Shown one piece after another: positions 7,498 through 14,676 of a DNA stretch of 64,000 nt. Below the pieces are notes generated by a model. The model searched no databases, was not told the origin of the DNA, and saw nothing but the letters and a program-made list of their open reading frames with translations. Position numbers and translations under genes: made by a program. Source of the DNA: Muribaculaceae bacterium Zag1 (lineage in GTDB: Bacteria; Bacteroidota; Bacteroidia; Bacteroidales; Muribaculaceae); NCBI GenBank assembly GCA_002633115.1, contig NWBJ01000001.1, positions 1 to 64,000 of the forward strand, read 5' to 3'. The stretch's first letter is position 1; each line of letters begins with the position of its first letter.

Positions 7498-8910
7498 CTG
7501 TTTTATCCGTTCAGGGTCGCAATTTGCGACCTTGAACGGATAAAACAGCTGGGCCAGCTGAAGAAAAATTTTTCCACACGAAATTTGTTCACATCGATAA
7601 TCGTGGGCGCGTTGAGGCTGATGAGGGGTGAGGGGGAGGATGCCTCGGAGCATCAGCGAGGCTTGGCCTATGAGCCATAGGTAGTGGTCGGGGCTTAGGC
7701 CCTCGTCGAGAGGGACAAATCGGCTCTCGCCCACTGGCACCTCTCGCGCCACCGGCATCACGGCTGTGCCCTCGTCGATCTCGTCAAACATCGCCACATA
7801 CACCATCTTGGCCCCTAGCCCAATGCACGCGCTGAGCTGCTGCCACAAGAAATCTCCCCCGAGCCTCGGGATCTGTCGGCTGTCGCCATGCCCAGGCATA
7901 TTGCGCCATGAGAATCCCGGAAAACACAGAGGGGCATAATCCACCCCGTGTTCCTCGGCCCACCGCATGTCGCCCTCAATGAGAGGCAAGAAACTCTCAT
8001 ATTCCTCCGGCCCATACCGCCCGACAAACCATGGCATCACCACATCGCACTGCTCTATCAGCCGATGCAGCTCTGGGTCGGGCAATGCGTCGCTGCTGAG
8101 CTGCCGCCACCCGGTGGGCACCCCAATCATTATGCTGTAGCCGCGCTCGCGCAGCCCGCCGATGATGGCCTGCGCCTCGGCATACCCATACCCGCGCCCA
8201 TCATCAAAGCCTATGCCCCATACCGCCACCAACGGTCGCCCTCGATGATAAAGGTATGACGGATTCCCGTCCCTGTCCCACAGGCCGTGGCGCTGAGCCA
8301 CCGTATCGAGGTCGCTAAGCAACAGCTGCTCCTCGCCCGGCCGCATCCCGCTCAGGTCGTACATCACAGCTATCGCTCGGCTATGGCGATTGGCTGCCTC
8401 CATCGCCGATGCCAACACCCGGTTGAAATGCCGCAACCCTTTGGGGGTGCGTATCTCGGTGATGAAGCGCTGCATGAACACGCCGTCAACACCGGCCTCC
8501 TCCATCCATCGGAAATGCGTCTCGACTGTCTCGGGGTCATACGATGAAAACAGTCGGGCATTCTCGCCCGAGGGCAGGGTGAAAGGCGATGGGTATGTCT
8601 TGTCATATTCCGTCACATCGGGCCAGAAATCGATGGTGCACGAGCCGGGGCGAAATCCGTCGTTGCCGTCATAATGGTGCCATCCGCGCTCTGCCCCATC
8701 GCCAGGAGTATTAAACCATCCCTGATATCCGGCCATGATCAAGCCTTGGTAGGTGTCGTACTGGCGCGATTCAGCCTGAGGGCTTAGGCTCGCTTCCCCA
8801 GCCATCGACAACAATGGCGCAAAGGCCAAGACGGCAGCGCGGCCCAAGAGCCAAGCTGCCGTGCCAATCGTTTTCTTAAAGTTTAGGTGTGATTGCATCA
8901 GCTTATACAT
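7474..8910 (-). CDS. Secreted GH71/99-like glycoside hydrolase with replaced C-terminus
   Basis: 478 residues with an N-terminal signal peptide (about residues 14-38). The mature part starts with the family pattern YDTYQGLIMAGYQGWFNTPGDG and continues with HFRWMEEAGVDGVFMQRF, PLVAVWGIGF and VMPWFVGRYG, the TIM barrel of GH71/99-like proteins of Bacteroidetes. The substrate is probably an alpha-mannan or related glycan; this is not shown. After LPLTPHQP the reading frame runs into the reverse complement of a GlsB gene fragment and into the repeat/palindrome region. The last 45 or so residues are therefore foreign. The true start may be the fifth codon (Met). Confidence 0.75.
   Translation of the reverse strand: MYKLMQSHLNFKKTIGTAAWLLGRAAVLAFAPLLSMAGEASLSPQAESRQYDTYQGLIMAGYQGWFNTPGDGAERGWHHYDGNDGFRPGSCTIDFWPDVTEYDKTYPSPFTLPSGENARLFSSYDPETVETHFRWMEEAGVDGVFMQRFITEIRTPKGLRHFNRVLASAMEAANRHSRAIAVMYDLSGMRPGEEQLLLSDLDTVAQRHGLWDRDGNPSYLYHRGRPLVAVWGIGFDDGRGYGYAEAQAIIGGLRERGYSIMIGVPTGWRQLSSDALPDPELHRLIEQCDVVMPWFVGRYGPEEYESFLPLIEGDMRWAEEHGVDYAPLCFPGFSWRNMPGHGDSRQIPRLGGDFLWQQLSACIGLGAKMVYVAMFDEIDEGTAVMPVAREVPVGESRFVPLDEGLSPDHYLWLIGQASLMLRGILPLTPHQPQRAHDYRCEQISCGKIFLQLAQLFYPFKVANCDPERIKQHSLSPTF
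7497..7549. repeat. 53-bp near-perfect palindrome
   Basis: GCTGTTTTATCCGTTCA pairs with its complement TGAACGGATAAAACAGC around a GGTCGCAA/TTGCGACC core; one mismatch. It lies inside the 3' end of the GH71/99-like ORF and may act as a terminator for both strands. Confidence 0.85.
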
Positions 8911-9038
8911 TTTGTCAAAAATTTATTTCTGATGCAAAATTACTCCCCACCCCTTAAAATTTCCCCTCATTCCCCCTTAATCCCCACTTAAAATCAAAAT
9001 TAATGAGAGTTTTGAAGTTAACATAATGGAATTTGCGG

Positions 9039-9177
9039 TTATCGCACCACGCGGGTGAATTCGGGGATTGAGTCGGGGGCGACGAGGACGTAGATGGTGG
9101 CGGGAGCCTCCTAGCCATCGGGGGTAGTGCTGAGAACATCGAAGACATATTCTGTGCCATCGGGGGTTGCCCTCATT
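9039..9177 (-). pseudogene. C-terminal remnant of an unidentified gene
   Basis: On the minus strand one frame reads ATPDGTEYVFDVLSTTPDG, stop, EAPATIYVLVAPDSIPEF, TRVVR, stop. The composition is protein-like and both halves are in one frame, broken by a TAG. No start or N-terminal part is present. It is probably the decayed end of a lost gene. Confidence 0.4.
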
Positions 9178-9204
9178 TGGTACAGGGGACAGTCCCCTGT
9201 ACCA
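9178..9204. repeat. REP-like palindrome
   Basis: Perfect palindrome, TGGTACAGGGGAC plus complement around one base. It lies 4 bp after the stop of the efflux permease gene and could terminate it. Confidence 0.85.
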
Positions 9205-9208
9205 GACG

Positions 9209-10498
9209 TTAGGCCTCGCCGAGGTAGTCGAAGCCGAGGGCGGTGACGGTGCGCTCGATGTCGGAGGCGGGGCAAGAGCCGGTGACAGAGGCGGTTTTGG
9301 AGGAGAGGTCGACGGTGACGGCCTCAACGCCGGGGAGCTGGGCAATGCCTCGCTCAACTGAGGCCTTGCAGTGAGGACACTGCATGCCTTGGATTTTATA
9401 CGATCGTGTTAATTTATGGGTCATATCTATTATGTTATTGGTTTCTGATTCGCAATCGTGGCAATGGCAATGATGATGGCGCTTAGCGCCAATCCATTGA
9501 GGCACAAGGGCTATGGCGAGCATCACCGTGAGGGCTGCCGCGCTCACCAATTCAAGCCATGAGAGATGGCAATGGGCAGCCTCGGTGGGCATCGCTGCCA
9601 GTCGGCCGTAAAACCATGCCGAAGGCAACAAATAGTCGATCACGCAACCGATGGCGATGGCACTGAGCACGATAGTAGTGATGTAGATTGCCGCACTGCG
9701 CTTGCCCAGGGCGCGCGACACCACCGTGATCGAGGCGAAATTGGCAGCTGGGCCAGCCATCAGCAGCACGAAGGCCGCTCCGGGCGTCAACCCCTTAAGC
9801 ATAAGCGACAAAGCGATGGGTATCGACCCGGTGGCGCACACATACATCGGTATGGCAATCGCTACCACCGCCAGCATCGCCAAGATGGGATACTCCGCAG
9901 CGGCCAAGAATAGATGCTCGGGCACAAACACCGTGATGATTGCCGCTATCACCAACCCCACAACAAGCCACCCGCCGATGCTCTGCACCATGTCATAAAA
10001 TCCATAGCGCAACGCCTCGACAAATCGGCGCATAAATGGCTTCTTTTCTGACTCCTCGGCATGAGGCAGAGCGCAGTCATCGGCTGGAGCCTCTTCTTGC
10101 TCTTGCGCTTCCACTAAGCAGCCCCCCGCAAGCGAGGTTGCCAAGGCCGCAACGGGTCGCACTACGGCGAATGCCGGGCCGAGCAACGAATATGTTGCTG
10201 CAATCGAGTCCACGCCCGTCTGCGGCGTGGCAATCAGGAATGATGTAGAGGCCGCTCTCGATGCGCCATTGCGCCTCAGAGCCACAGCCGTGGGCAACAC
10301 TCCGCAAGAACAAAGCGGCAACGGTATGCCGAAAAGAGCCGCCTTGACCACCGAGCGCCACCCAGTGCCTGACAGATGTCGGCTCATCATGCGCTGCGGC
10401 ACGAATGCGTGGAGCAATCCCGCAATAAAAAATCCCAGCAAGATGTAGGGCGCCATCTCACCGAGCATGTATAATAGTGTGTTGAGTAATTCCGTCAT
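9209..10498 (-). CDS. SO_0444-type Cu/Zn efflux permease with C-terminal HMA domain
   Basis: 429 residues. About ten membrane segments carry the permease (ArsP/DUF318) pattern: MAPYILLGFFIAGLLHAFVP, FGIPLPLCSCGVLPTA and SFLIATPQTGVDS. A histidine/cysteine-rich cytoplasmic linker (HHHCHCHDCES) follows. The last 65 or so residues are a heavy-metal-associated domain with the metal site MQCPHC. The CSCG motif in the membrane and the HMA site fit export of soft metals. The gene is divergent from the HMA-AraC regulator at 10895. A minus-strand -7 element TAACTTTG lies at 10612-10619. Confidence 0.9.
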   Translation of the reverse strand: MTELLNTLLYMLGEMAPYILLGFFIAGLLHAFVPQRMMSRHLSGTGWRSVVKAALFGIPLPLCSCGVLPTAVALRRNGASRAASTSFLIATPQTGVDSIAATYSLLGPAFAVVRPVAALATSLAGGCLVEAQEQEEAPADDCALPHAEESEKKPFMRRFVEALRYGFYDMVQSIGGWLVVGLVIAAIITVFVPEHLFLAAAEYPILAMLAVVAIAIPMYVCATGSIPIALSLMLKGLTPGAAFVLLMAGPAANFASITVVSRALGKRSAAIYITTIVLSAIAIGCVIDYLLPSAWFYGRLAAMPTEAAHCHLSWLELVSAAALTVMLAIALVPQWIGAKRHHHCHCHDCESETNNIIDMTHKLTRSYKIQGMQCPHCKASVERGIAQLPGVEAVTVDLSSKTASVTGSCPASDIERTVTALGFDYLGEA

Positions 10499-10694
10499 AG
10501 AGGTCTTTGGTTTTTAGTCTTTGGCTTTTGGAAAAGTTACATTAAGTCTTTGGTTTTTAGTTTTTGGTTTTTGGAAATATTCCATTATTGACTGTATCTT
10601 TTTTCACTATACAAAGTTACTGCTAAAAACCCACATCGGCGTTGCACCTTTCCGCCTTTGATTTGCACAATTCACTACCTACCCACTTTTTGTT

Positions 10695-10725
10695 TTTGTG
10701 GTTAAGGACAAATTTCGTACTTTTG
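10695..10725 (+). promoter_or_regulatory. Promoter of the HMA-AraC regulator
   Basis: TTTG at 10695-10698, 19-bp spacer, TACTTTTG at 10718-10725, an exact consensus match. The coding start is at 10895, leaving a leader of about 160 nt that contains the heptanucleotide array. Confidence 0.75.
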
Positions 10726-10782
10726 CACAGGTGTGGAGAAAACGTAAGCACATAAGCTCTACGTTACCACATCCTTATATTA

Positions 10783-10892
10783 CTTTTGACTTATTACTTT
10801 TGACTTATTACTTATTACTCATTACTTATTACTTATTACTCATTACTTATTACTTATTACTCATTACTTATTACTCCTTACTTATTACTTAT
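10783..10892. repeat. Tandem heptanucleotide array TTACTTA/TTACTCA
   Basis: About a dozen tandem 7-bp units (TTACTTA, TTACTCA, TTACTCC), preceded by two TTACTTTTGACTTA-like units. The array ends 2-3 bp before the regulator's ATG. It therefore replaces the normal ribosome-binding region. Such arrays readily change copy number. Confidence 0.85.
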
Positions 10893-10894
10893 TT

Positions 10895-11446
10895 ATGCGA
10901 TTGAATATCAGAAATATGGTGTGCGAGAGGTGCGTGATGGCGGTGAGACAGATTCTCGCTGAGATGGGCGAACCGCAGGCTGAAATCGCGCTCGGTTGGG
11001 CCAAGATACCCACTGAGCCAACGCGACAATGGCTTGACGATTTTGACAAGCGCCTGCGCCAAATCGGCTTTGAACTGATCGAAGACCCGGAGGCGGCTCT
11101 GGTCGAGCAGATAAAGATAGCAGTACAAGAGCATGCCCGCAAGGACGGAGGCTGCAACCTCAATCTCTCGGCATGCCTCGAAGAGCATCTCCATCAAGAC
11201 TATCGGCGCCTGAGCCGCATATTCTCGGCTCGCGAGGGTCGCACAATCGAAAATTACATGGTGGCGCAGCGCATCGAGCGCGTCAAGGAGCTCATCAGCG
11301 AGGGCGTGCACACCATGACCGAGATAGCCTACCGCACCGGCTTCTCGTCGGTGGCTCACATGTCGCGTCTGTTCAAGCAATCGACCGGCATGACCCCTAC
11401 CCAATACCTCGACGTCCTCGACCGCTCTCCCATCGACAAAATCTAA
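10895..11446 (+). CDS. Metal-responsive AraC-type regulator with N-terminal HMA-like domain
   Basis: 183 residues. Residues 1-65 resemble a heavy-metal-associated domain with a CxxC site (NMVCERCVMAVRQIL). Residues about 95-180 are an AraC-type double HTH (HTMTEIAYRTGFSSVAHMSRLFKQ, then GMTPTQYL). A metal-binding domain fused to AraC output and placed divergently from a Cu/Zn exporter argues for direct metal control of that exporter. A palindrome directly after the stop may terminate it. Confidence 0.85.
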   Translation: MRLNIRNMVCERCVMAVRQILAEMGEPQAEIALGWAKIPTEPTRQWLDDFDKRLRQIGFELIEDPEAALVEQIKIAVQEHARKDGGCNLNLSACLEEHLHQDYRRLSRIFSAREGRTIENYMVAQRIERVKELISEGVHTMTEIAYRTGFSSVAHMSRLFKQSTGMTPTQYLDVLDRSPIDKI

Positions 11447-11480
11447 AACTGGTACAGGGGACAGTCCCCTGTACCAGTTT
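11446..11480. terminator. REP-like 35-bp palindrome between converging genes
   Basis: Perfect palindrome, AAACTGGTACAGGGGAC and complement, starting at the last base of the regulator's stop and overlapping the stop of the convergent small gene. It is one of the dispersed REP-like family and is well placed as a bidirectional terminator. Confidence 0.7.
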
Positions 11481-11649
11481 AATAGTCGTCGGGTTGGTCT
11501 TTTTCGCGGAGAAAGACTTCGTCGGGATTGATTTCGATTACACGGCGCTTGCTGTTGTAAATTCTCATCTTCTCAACAGCCCTGTACCAGAATGAGCCAG
11601 CCAGCGCTACGGCCATGCATCCCCAGAATATCAGTGTAGTGTATTCCAT
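11479..11649 (-). CDS. 56-residue single-pass membrane protein
   Basis: Not in the ORF track because of its size. The minus strand reads MEYTTLIFWGCMAVALAGSF, a membrane segment, then a charged cytoplasmic tail (WYRAVEKMRIYNSKRRVIEI, then NPDEVFLREKDQPDDY) and TAA. The codon use is good and the charge pattern is that of a real small membrane protein. The function is unknown. Confidence 0.6.
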   Translation of the reverse strand: MEYTTLIFWGCMAVALAGSFWYRAVEKMRIYNSKRRVIEINPDEVFLREKDQPDDY

Positions 11650-11803
11650 AGTAGTGTGTTTTTTCTATTAAAAACACCCGGCATCGCCGATTTGTTGGGA
11701 TAAAGCCAGGGGAGGATGTCACATAAGCCTAAGCAAATGAGGATTTTAAAGATATATGTAACATTATTTCGTTAAAAAATTTTAGTAATTGATAAAAATG
11801 TTG

Positions 11804-11811
11804 TAATTTTG
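11804..11811 (+). promoter_or_regulatory. -7 element upstream of the cobalamin riboswitch
   Basis: TAATTTTG matches TAnnTTTG and lies 8 bp before the riboswitch. The -33 region is weak (TTTTAG near 11780). Confidence 0.55.
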
Positions 11812-11819
11812 CGCTCACT

Positions 11820-11997
11820 AATTGGTGCCCATTCTCCGAGGTGAATGGGTCAAAAGGGAATCAGGTGCAACGCCTGAGCAGACCCGCTACTGTATGTGGC
11901 ATAACTTACCGGACATCTAAAGCCATTGGGTGAAAAACTATTTTTTATTAGCCTGAGAAGGCGTCTGGTCAAGGTCACGAGCCAGGATACCTGCCAA
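11820..11997 (+). promoter_or_regulatory. Cobalamin (B12) riboswitch
   Basis: All core elements are in order: GGTGCC start, AAAAGGGAA, CAGGTGCAACGCCTG, the AGACCCGCTACTGT block, GCCTGAGAAGGCG, and the B12 box GAGCCAGGATACCTGCC at 11979-11995. The adenosyl/methylcobalamin-bound form turns expression off in this class. The controlled operon is SLC13 transporter, MetE-like, porin. Confidence 0.93.
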
Positions 11998-12054
11998 TTA
12001 GCGACATATTTTTCAATAATCTCGAGGAATAGATTTTTTGAAATTCATATACGT

Positions 12055-13548
12055 ATGTTTACTATTTTCCCGGGTTTCCATATAGTGGATTCCCTACATG
12101 CCGCAAAAGCGGCTAAGCGATTCAAGACATCCCACTACATGAAGATGGTGGGGTGCATGCTCCTCTCTCTCGCTGTAACCCTATTGCCACTCGACATCTT
12201 CGGAATTGAGGGCCTCACAGTGATTGAACAGCGCGTAATTGCCCTATTCCTTTTCGCTGCTACCATGTGGCTCACCGAGGCTCTCCCGGCTTGGGGCACA
12301 TCTTTCCTCATAATCGTAATCATGCTGCTCACTATCAGTGATGCCAGCCTCGCCTGCTTTATGGTGGAGGTGCCCGCCGATGCCGAATATGGCCGTTTAG
12401 TGCCATACAAGAGCCTCATGGCTACCCTATCAGATCCAACCATCATGCTTTTCCTCGGCGGTTTCGTGCTCGCCATAGGCATGACCAAGACAAAATTTGA
12501 CCAATACATGGCCAAGGTGCTGCTCAAGCCCTTTGGCACACGCTCTGAGATGGTGCTGCTCGGCTTCGTCACCGTCACAGCCATATTCTCAGCCTTTGTA
12601 AGCAACACGGCTACCGCTGCCATGATGCTCACATTCTTGATTCCCGTGCTCAAGGTGATGGACGACGACCCTAAGGGTCGCATCGCCTTGGCTCTCTCAA
12701 TCCCCATCGGAGCCAATATCGGCGGCATGGCTACCCCCATCGGCACTCCTCCAAACATTATCGCCCTGGGTTACCTCAATGAAACTCTACACATACCCAT
12801 CACCTTTGGCGAATGGATGCTTAAGATGGTGCCACTCACCGCCTTCCTGCTTTTTGTAGGTTGGGTTGTGCTAAGAGTGATGTTCCCATTCAAGCATAAG
12901 CATATTCACCTTGAAATCGAGGGTGAACTCCACAAAGACAAGCAAACCTACGTAGTCATTGGCACCTTCATCGTCACCGTATTCCTATGGTGCTTCAGCG
13001 ATTTGCTTAAGCTTGGTCTTAATAGCTATATCATCGCCTTGATTCCAGTGGCATCATTCATCGTATCTGGCCTGTTTAGCCGACGCGACCTGGAGCAGAT
13101 CAACTGGGGCGTGCTCTGGATGGTGGCTGGAGGTTTCGCTCTCGGCGTAGCCCTCAACTACACACGCCTGAGCAGCCACTTGGTGCAAGCCATCCCCTTT
13201 GGTTCGTGGTCGTTTATGATTGTGATAGTAGTGGCAGTGCTGGTGTGCTACGGCCTAAGCAACTTTATCAGCAACTCAGCCACTGCGGCTCTGCTGGTGC
13301 CTATCCTCGGCGTGGTTGCCGGCGCTATGGCTACCGGAGCCTCAGCTGGCGACTCAATCCCAGTGAGAATGCTTGTTGCTATCGCTGTGGCCTCATCGAT
13401 GGCTATGGTGCTGCCCATCTCCACTCCCCCGAATGCCATCGCCCACTCGACTGGCATGATTGAGCAAAAAGACATGGTCAAGGTAGGCCTGATCATGGGC
13501 GTTGTTGGACTGGTGAGCGGAGTGGCTTGGCTGATGCTCGTATTTTGA
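12055..13548 (+). CDS. SLC13/DASS-family anion (probably dicarboxylate) transporter
   Basis: 497 residues from the ATG at 12055; the ORF-track start at 11926 lies inside the riboswitch and is rejected (the ATG at 12139 is another option). About eleven membrane segments carry the two family signatures: SNTATAAMMLTFLIPV with IGANIGGMATPIGTPPN in the first half, and SNFISNSATAALLVPILG in the second. These bind Na+ and the carboxylate. Substrate preference (succinate, other dicarboxylates, sulfate) cannot be read from sequence. First gene after the riboswitch, 38 bp before the MetE-like gene. Confidence 0.88.
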   Translation: MFTIFPGFHIVDSLHAAKAAKRFKTSHYMKMVGCMLLSLAVTLLPLDIFGIEGLTVIEQRVIALFLFAATMWLTEALPAWGTSFLIIVIMLLTISDASLACFMVEVPADAEYGRLVPYKSLMATLSDPTIMLFLGGFVLAIGMTKTKFDQYMAKVLLKPFGTRSEMVLLGFVTVTAIFSAFVSNTATAAMMLTFLIPVLKVMDDDPKGRIALALSIPIGANIGGMATPIGTPPNIIALGYLNETLHIPITFGEWMLKMVPLTAFLLFVGWVVLRVMFPFKHKHIHLEIEGELHKDKQTYVVIGTFIVTVFLWCFSDLLKLGLNSYIIALIPVASFIVSGLFSRRDLEQINWGVLWMVAGGFALGVALNYTRLSSHLVQAIPFGSWSFMIVIVVAVLVCYGLSNFISNSATAALLVPILGVVAGAMATGASAGDSIPVRMLVAIAVASSMAMVLPISTPPNAIAHSTGMIEQKDMVKVGLIMGVVGLVSGVAWLMLVF

Positions 13549-13586
13549 GACAGTTTTTGGTTGTTAGTCTTTAGTTTTGGAAATAT

Positions 13587-14675
13587 ATGGATACCTATAT
13601 AGAAACTCCAGTCAGCTTCTTAAAGCCTGAATCCTTGATGCAAGCCATCGAGGATTACAATCGTCGAGCCATCACTATCGACGACTTGCGCCAAACCCAA
13701 GACCAAGCTGTAGCTACTCTGGTTGAGCAACAGCAACAGGCTGGCCTCTCTACCATCACCGATGGTGGACTGTACCGCATTCACGGCCTCCGCGACTTCT
13801 GGATAGAGCTCAATGGAGTAGAGGGGAGCTTGGTGCTTGGCGGCCATCTCTACCAGAATCAAAACGCAGGCGAGGTGATTCCAAAAATCACCGGTCGCAT
13901 CTCTGAGAATGTCCATAATAAAGTATATAAGTATTTGTCGTTCTTAACGGATAGGGTGGGGCAAAGCCAAATCGTGAGAGTTGACTTGCCCGCTCCTGCC
14001 CTATTTTTGCTCGATGCCCTGCGCAACGGTTGGGTGGAGGCTCCTGTATATAAGGATAACCTCGACCTTTTGATCCAGGACATCGCCGAGGCCTACAACG
14101 ACACACTCAAGCGATGCTACGAGCTGGGCTGCCGCCAAGCGTTGCTAATCGACCGCAGTTGGCAGCGTCTGAGCGATCCCGAGGGTTCGAAACGCTTGCT
14201 TGAGGGTGGCATTAATGTCGATGAATTGGCGCAACTTTTGCTTAAAGTCAATGAAATGGCTCTGGCCGAGCTGCCCGCTGATATGCGCACCACCCTGTAC
14301 GTGCCAGTGAATGTGCTGGTTGACGATGATTGCACCGAGGTGCTCAATGTGCTCTTCAGCCACCGCGAGGTTGATGCGTTCATGTTTGACTATCCTCTCA
14401 GCAACCCAGAGGCCATCTCGATGCTTAAGCATTTCCCAGCCGACCGCGAGCTGGTGCTTGGCATTGTCGATGCAAAGCATCCCCAGATAGAGAAGAACGA
14501 GACAGTGCGCTCCCGCCTGCAGCCGGCCATCGACATATTGCACCCCGAGCGCATAGGCATCACCACCATCGGAGGATTCCAGCCCGATCCGGGCCTCTAC
14601 GATATGCTGGCTTTCACCCCCGATGACCAATGGCACAAGATTGACCAGCTAAAAGACATAGCAACTACCAATTGA
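13587..14675 (+). CDS. MetE-fold protein lacking the zinc ligands of methionine synthase
   Basis: 362 residues, about the size of the C-terminal catalytic domain of cobalamin-independent methionine synthase (MetE) and of core-MetE proteins. Shared landmarks include LSTITDGGLYRIHG, a GIVDAKHP turn and GGFQPDPGL near the end. The residues that hold the catalytic zinc in MetE (H641, C643, E665, C726 of E. coli) are replaced: HTHMC aligns with YVPVN, ETSRS with DYPLS, and NPDCGL with QPDPGL. The homocysteine-side Glu of HGE is Gly (DGG). So methionine synthase activity is unlikely as such. It may be an altered methyltransferase or a different enzyme on this fold. It is repressed by cobalamin through the riboswitch and is 1 bp from the porin gene. 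Confidence 0.8.
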   Translation: MDTYIETPVSFLKPESLMQAIEDYNRRAITIDDLRQTQDQAVATLVEQQQQAGLSTITDGGLYRIHGLRDFWIELNGVEGSLVLGGHLYQNQNAGEVIPKITGRISENVHNKVYKYLSFLTDRVGQSQIVRVDLPAPALFLLDALRNGWVEAPVYKDNLDLLIQDIAEAYNDTLKRCYELGCRQALLIDRSWQRLSDPEGSKRLLEGGINVDELAQLLLKVNEMALAELPADMRTTLYVPVNVLVDDDCTEVLNVLFSHREVDAFMFDYPLSNPEAISMLKHFPADRELVLGIVDAKHPQIEKNETVRSRLQPAIDILHPERIGITTIGGFQPDPGLYDMLAFTPDDQWHKIDQLKDIATTN

Positions 14676-14676
14676 A

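Noticed and set aside
7495-7680. 61-residue ORF with an FTSIIVGAL segment
   Set aside because: The segment is the 27-bp duplicate of the GlsB gene; the rest is palindrome and antisense of the glycosidase.
8977-9357. 126-residue minus-strand ORF rich in S and P
   Set aside because: Shadow of the HMA-domain end of the efflux gene joined to intergenic DNA and a palindrome.
10783-10892. Possible CRISPR array
   Set aside because: Units are 7 bp and contiguous, without spacers, and no cas gene is near.
11926-12054. ORF-track start of the SLC13 gene
   Set aside because: Lies inside the cobalamin riboswitch; the 43 extra residues are structural RNA.
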